NCBI GenBank assembly: GCA_050260095.1 | Contig: JBLNBQ010000035.1 | Location: forward strand, 1 to 44,006 | DNA length: 44,006 bases | Direction of reading: 5' to 3' | Source: JBLNBQ01 sp050260095 | GTDB taxonomy: Bacteria > Bacillota > UBA5301 > DYFA01 | In this document: piece by piece, positions 40,762 to 44,006 of the stretch | Layout of the letters: each line of letters begins with the position of its first letter | Position numbering within the stretch: the stretch's first letter is position 1 | Position numbers and translations under genes: made by a program | The notes under the pieces: model-generated | What the model was told of the DNA's origin: nothing | What the model saw: only the letters and a program-made list of their open reading frames with translations | Databases searched by the model: none

Positions 40762-41109
40762 ATGGGAAGCGTCCGCGTGATCAACATCAAGAAAAACTGG
40801 CCCACCTCCGACCGGGTCCTCGACATCCTCGAGTGGGAGTTGGTCAAGGCCCGGAGCGAGGGAGTGAAGGCGGTCAAGCTGATCCACGGGTACGGCTCAA
40901 CCGGCGTCGGCGGCGCCATCAAGAAGGCCACCCGCAATTACCTGGCCCGCGAGAAAAAGGCGGGCCGGATACGCGAGTTCGTCCCCGGCGAACGCTGGAT
41001 CTGTTACGAGCAGCCGGCCCTATCGGTCCTGGAGGCCTGCCCCGACCTCTCCCACGACTCCGACCTGCGCACCGGCTACAACGAGGGCATCACGATCGTG
41101 CTGCTGTAG
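40762..41109 (+). CDS. stand-alone Smr-like domain protein
   Basis: The 115-residue protein has the Smr core VKAVKLIHGYGSTGVGGAIK followed by the helix KATRNYLAREKKAGRIREFV. The upstream DLHG-type motif is replaced by INIKKNW. Smr domains bind or cut nucleic acids (MutS2 C-terminus) but small copies are poorly studied. The C-terminal 30 residues (CPDLSHDSDLRTGYNEGITI) are not part of Smr. The ATG at 40762 has GGAGGTG 10 bases upstream. It is divergent from the DUF89 gene. Confidence 0.82.
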   Translation: MGSVRVINIKKNWPTSDRVLDILEWELVKARSEGVKAVKLIHGYGSTGVGGAIKKATRNYLAREKKAGRIREFVPGERWICYEQPALSVLEACPDLSHDSDLRTGYNEGITIVLL

Positions 41110-41111
41110 CC

Positions 41112-42065
41112 TCACTGCCGCGCCGCGGCCGAGAGTTGTCCGAGTTCCTTGCGCAAGGCCTCGTCGTAGACGTACTTGTGCTTCTTGTACAGCTCCAGCA
41201 CCTGGGCGGCCAACTTGGCCGAGGGGGTCCCCGGGTTGGCGGCGACATAACCAGTCAACGCCTCGACCACCGCCGGCCGGACCTTCTTCGTCGCCCGGTC
41301 GAAGGGCGGCGTGTTGTCCAGGCCAAAGAGGAACGCGCTCAGTTGGTTGACGTAGTTCCGCTTGGCCACCAGGGCGAACGGCGAATCCGGGTACTTCCGG
41401 CGGTACGTTTCCCAGGCCGCGAGGCGCCGGCCCAGCTCCTCCAGGGGAATGACCAGCGCGGCATCCATCGCCCACCGGTGGTTGTTCTCCACGTCCTCCA
41501 GCGCGAGGAAGTCCCGGTACGCCGGCGACAGCCACTCGCCGAACGTCCTGGTGTAGAAGCCCTCCGCGGCGGTCACCGTCCACGCGCCCTCGCCCTCGTA
41601 GACCAGGGCCAGCCCGGCGGCCCGGTATTCCTCGCCTGCGTTCATCTCGGCGGCCAGTTGTTTGACCGAAGCGAACCCCTTGCCCGCGGAAGTCGTGCGG
41701 AATAGCTCCTGCAACCGGGTCTGCATGGCCCTGTTCGCCCGCTCCTCGACCGTGCGGTGGAACTCGCGGAACCGCAGGAAGGCCTCCTCCCGGATGGCCG
41801 GCGGCGCCGCCGCGAAGTGGTCCTCGTAGAGCTGTGCGGCCTTCTTGACCGCCGAGGCGGGATCACTCAGGACGAGGTTGCCCAGATCGGAGAAGTACCG
41901 GCTGGGGGTGTATGCCGCCCGAGGCGCCGGCGCGGCCGCCATCGCCCGCGCCGGACGGAGCCGGAAGGCGGGGATAGCCTTTGTCCTGGCCCCACCCCAC
42001 AAGGCGATCAATGCAAGCGCGACCACAACGACGGCAACGATTTCTCCAGCCCGTTTGCTGCCCAT
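41112..42065 (-). CDS. membrane-anchored protein of unknown function
   Basis: I do not recognise this 317-residue protein. It has one N-terminal transmembrane helix (IVAVVVVALALIALWGG) and an otherwise helical, charged outer part. The SRYFSDLGNLVLSDPASAVK, EEAFLRFREFHRTVEERA and WETYRRKYPDSPFALVAKRN regions recall tetratricopeptide-like helical pairs. The ATG at 42065 has GGAGGG 4 bases upstream; a longer open reading is not supported. It converges on the Smr-like gene with 2 bases between the stops. The gap 42066-42303 upstream shows nothing I can support. Confidence 0.75.
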   Translation of the reverse strand: MGSKRAGEIVAVVVVALALIALWGGARTKAIPAFRLRPARAMAAAPAPRAAYTPSRYFSDLGNLVLSDPASAVKKAAQLYEDHFAAAPPAIREEAFLRFREFHRTVEERANRAMQTRLQELFRTTSAGKGFASVKQLAAEMNAGEEYRAAGLALVYEGEGAWTVTAAEGFYTRTFGEWLSPAYRDFLALEDVENNHRWAMDAALVIPLEELGRRLAAWETYRRKYPDSPFALVAKRNYVNQLSAFLFGLDNTPPFDRATKKVRPAVVEALTGYVAANPGTPSAKLAAQVLELYKKHKYVYDEALRKELGQLSAAARQ

Positions 42066-42303
42066 AAGCCCTCCACTGCAGCGTTGTCTTACGGTAGGTA
42101 TTGGGCAAGGACCCCCCGTTACCTCGTGGGAAACGGCCCCCGTAACGACTTCCCGGTTTCGTCGAAATGTGGCCCCGGAGGAAGGGGCTGGAAGTGCGTC
42201 TTCACGCCCCAAGCTTATCAGACAGGATGGACAAAGCGTGTCGCAAGCCTGGCGGCACGGCGACAGGCATGAGGATCCTGCGGCAAGCAGGGATAACGAC
42301 CTT

Positions 42304-43374
42304 CTACTCCTGGACCCCGTAGCGTTGGAGGATCTGCTGTGCGCTCTCCCGCATCTCATCGCGCAACTCCTGGGGGGCCAGCACTTCGGCGGATTCGCCG
42401 AAGCTTCTGACCCACACCCGCAACTCCTTGAGCCCGGCGACCACGTCGGTGTAGAGCCAGGTGCCGCCCGGCTCCGGCGTCAGGTTTGCCTCCCGCCGGT
42501 GGGCCGTCTCCTTGCGCACCCGGGCCAGCACGTTGAAGTGATCCCAGAAGCGGATCATGACCTGGTGCAGTTCGCCCCGGTCCACGCCCCAGGAATGGCG
42601 GAAATACTCTTCGAGGCAGAAGTCGGCCGGGCAAGCGAACCGCTCCGGCAGCTCCTGCACCCTGGTCAGCCGGTCGACGCGGAAAGTGCGCACCTCGCCG
42701 GTCAGGTGGCAATGGCCCACCAGGTACCAGGCGCTCTGCACCCAGTAGTAGAGCAGGCCGTACGGGTCGACTTTCCGTTCGCTCGCCTCGCCGGACGCCC
42801 TCCGGTAGGCGATCCGCAACCGCCGGCGGAGATGGACCGCCTTCTCGAGCTGATGCAGGCGTTCCTCGGGCTGAGCCGCATCGTACACCGGGCGTACGCC
42901 CTTGACCAGCACGTTCCCCGCCTGCCGCTCCCGCGGGCCTCGGCCCAGCAGCGCCTCCCGCAGCTTCACCCCGACCAAACGCAGCACGGAATCGTCGGCC
43001 AGGCCCGACACCGCCTCGAGCAAGGCCCAGGCCTCCGGCGGCGTGAGGGGCACGGGAGGCAGCGCACCGGCCCCCTCCGCGAAGTGCCACGGCCGGCCGG
43101 CGGTCCGCCGCCAGTCGTCGTCTCCCTCGTTCCCGTCATCGTCGGCCTCGTTCCAGACCGGCACTTTGGCGTACGCGGCGAGCACCTCAAGGTCGCCTCG
43201 CACGGTGGCTGGCGAAACCCCGCAGGCGCCCGCCAGTTGTTCCTCGGTGAGCCCGTCGGGAGCCGCCCTGAGCACCTGCAGAAGGCGGAGCAGGCGTTCG
43301 AGCACCGCTCCCTCGGGCGTCGCCTTGGGCGCGCCCGTCCGGGCCGGGTTCCCGTTTCCGCTCGGGGCGCTCAT
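42304..43374 (-). CDS. WYL-domain transcriptional regulator
   Basis: The 356-residue protein has an N-terminal winged helix (LERLLRLLQVLRAAPDGLTE, GACGVSPATVRGDLEVL), an acidic loop, and a WYL domain (LRIAYRRASGEASERKVDPY, YWVQSAWYLVGHC, RTFRVDRLTRVQEL) followed by a WCX-type C-terminus (VMIRFWDHFNVLARVRKETA, LKELRVWVRSFGESAEVLAP). WYL domains bind nucleic-acid or nucleotide ligands and such regulators often respond to DNA damage. Its ATG overlaps the stop of the neighbouring WYL gene (ATGA), as in PafB-PafC pairs. Confidence 0.92.
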   Translation of the reverse strand: MSAPSGNGNPARTGAPKATPEGAVLERLLRLLQVLRAAPDGLTEEQLAGACGVSPATVRGDLEVLAAYAKVPVWNEADDDGNEGDDDWRRTAGRPWHFAEGAGALPPVPLTPPEAWALLEAVSGLADDSVLRLVGVKLREALLGRGPRERQAGNVLVKGVRPVYDAAQPEERLHQLEKAVHLRRRLRIAYRRASGEASERKVDPYGLLYYWVQSAWYLVGHCHLTGEVRTFRVDRLTRVQELPERFACPADFCLEEYFRHSWGVDRGELHQVMIRFWDHFNVLARVRKETAHRREANLTPEPGGTWLYTDVVAGLKELRVWVRSFGESAEVLAPQELRDEMRESAQQILQRYGVQE

Positions 43375-44006
43375 CCTGCCACCTCCAGACCGCCGGTCGC
43401 GGCCGGCGCGCCCGTGTGCCGGGCGATGATCCCCCGGGCGCTCTCCAGCAACTCTTCCCGCAGTGCGGCGGGGGAGAGAACCTCCGCCGAACTGCCAAAG
43501 CTCCTCACCCAGACCCTCAGCTCGTTGAGCCCCGCCACCTCATCGGTGTAAAGATAGGTCCCGCCCTCCTCCGCCACGAGCCGCGCCCGCTCCCGGTGCG
43601 CGGTCTCCCGTTTCACCCGGGCGAGCACGTTCAACTCGTCATAGAACCGGATGCTGACCTGGTGCAGCTCGCCGTGCTCGATCCCCCAGCAGGGCGCCAA
43701 GTGCTCCCGAAGGTCGAACTCGGCCGGCGGTTCGAAGGCCTCGCCGGTCACGGCGACGTCGTCCATCCGGTCGAGCCGGAAGTGGCGGAGTTCCCCGCCC
43801 GGCCCGCCCTCGCCCGTGAGCCCAGCCACCAGGTACCACGCGTCGTGGAACCAGTAGTAGGCCAAGCCCAGGGGATCGGCCAACCGCTGACCGGCGTTTC
43901 CGTTGGCCGGGCGGTAGCTGAACCGAACCCTCCGGCGCTCCTGGCAAGCGCAGTCGAGCAAGTCCACGAGAGCCTCGATCTCGGGCGCCTGCTGGTAGTA
44001 CCGCCC
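43371..44006 (-). CDS. second WYL-domain regulator, cut by the window edge
   Basis: At least 211 C-terminal residues are present; the reading stays open to the right edge, so the winged helix lies outside. The WYL domain (VRFSYRPANGNAGQRLADPL, YWFHDAWYLVAGL, RHFRLDRMDD) and the WCX part (VSIRFYDELNVLARVKRETA, LNELRVWVRSFGSSAEVLSP) closely match the downstream WYL protein, so the two are recent paralogues or a conserved heterodimer pair like PafBC. They are translationally coupled. Confidence 0.9.
   Translation of the reverse strand, partial: GRYYQQAPEIEALVDLLDCACQERRRVRFSYRPANGNAGQRLADPLGLAYYWFHDAWYLVAGLTGEGGPGGELRHFRLDRMDDVAVTGEAFEPPAEFDLREHLAPCWGIEHGELHQVSIRFYDELNVLARVKRETAHRERARLVAEEGGTYLYTDEVAGLNELRVWVRSFGSSAEVLSPAALREELLESARGIIARHTGAPAATGGLEVAG

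Noticed and set aside
42117..42150. CGTTAC/GTAACG inverted repeat between the anchored protein and the WYL gene
   Set aside because: Six-base arms with a long spacer, not near a recognisable promoter; too weak to call.

Overview
This 44 kb window is G+C-rich DNA packed with short-spaced or overlapping genes, many starting at GTG or TTG behind strong GGAGG-type ribosome sites. The gene content suggests a high-G+C member of the Bacillota or a relative: a DUF1657 protein typical of spore formers, CsoR/CopA copper control, a K+-dependent membrane pyrophosphatase, Ku, a YHS/DUF2933/SHOCT set and tandem WYL regulators. I cannot place it more precisely. No rRNA, tRNA, CRISPR array or insertion sequence was found. 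At least seven genes are fragments or carry a single inactivating change, so either local gene decay or uncorrected sequence errors are present.

Layout. (1) 10-6088, minus strand: one tight eight-gene operon. It runs ECF sigma factor, zinc-binding anti-sigma factor, RseB-like protein, secreted protein, NapH-NapG-like polyferredoxin, ApbE flavin transferase, FMN-binding protein and secreted Met-rich protein. It reads as an envelope-stress-controlled flavin/iron-sulfur electron-transfer system and is the most interesting locus here. (2) 6201-13161: a copper locus. The copA-YHS-DUF2933-csoR operon has a promoter with two CsoR-like operators. Nearby are a Cys-rich copper-storage-type protein, a SHOCT protein, a 26-residue membrane peptide and two methyltransferases, one with an in-frame amber codon. 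A frameshifted DUF1657 gene follows. (3) 13236-16607: a Mop protein, a large orphan protein, a diheme cytochrome and the tungstate-binding protein TupA.

(4) 16818-22872: an ABC exporter, a cyclophilin, a zinc-ribbon protein ending in a clamp-binding-like motif, a small unknown, Ku, a DMT exporter and an Amidase_6 protein. (5) 22862-24169: a patch of gene debris (psuG 5' piece, DUF190 3' piece, gamma-glutamyltransferase 3' piece) around an intact crcB that appears to start at CTG. (6) 24230-29883: an ABC-F ATPase with a textbook promoter, hppA, and a LysM/serine-hydrolase protein.

(7) 30008-38698, minus strand: a sugar uptake and catabolism locus. It holds a binding protein, two permeases, a fucose-isomerase-like protein, an FGGY kinase, a class II aldolase and a PfkB kinase. 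The set fits isomerisation, two phosphorylations and aldol cleavage of an uncommon sugar. The transporter ATPase is missing from the window. (8) 38957-44006: a metallo-beta-lactamase-fold hydrolase and DUF89 pair, a stand-alone Smr-like protein, an anchored unknown, and a tandem pair of WYL regulators cut by the right edge.
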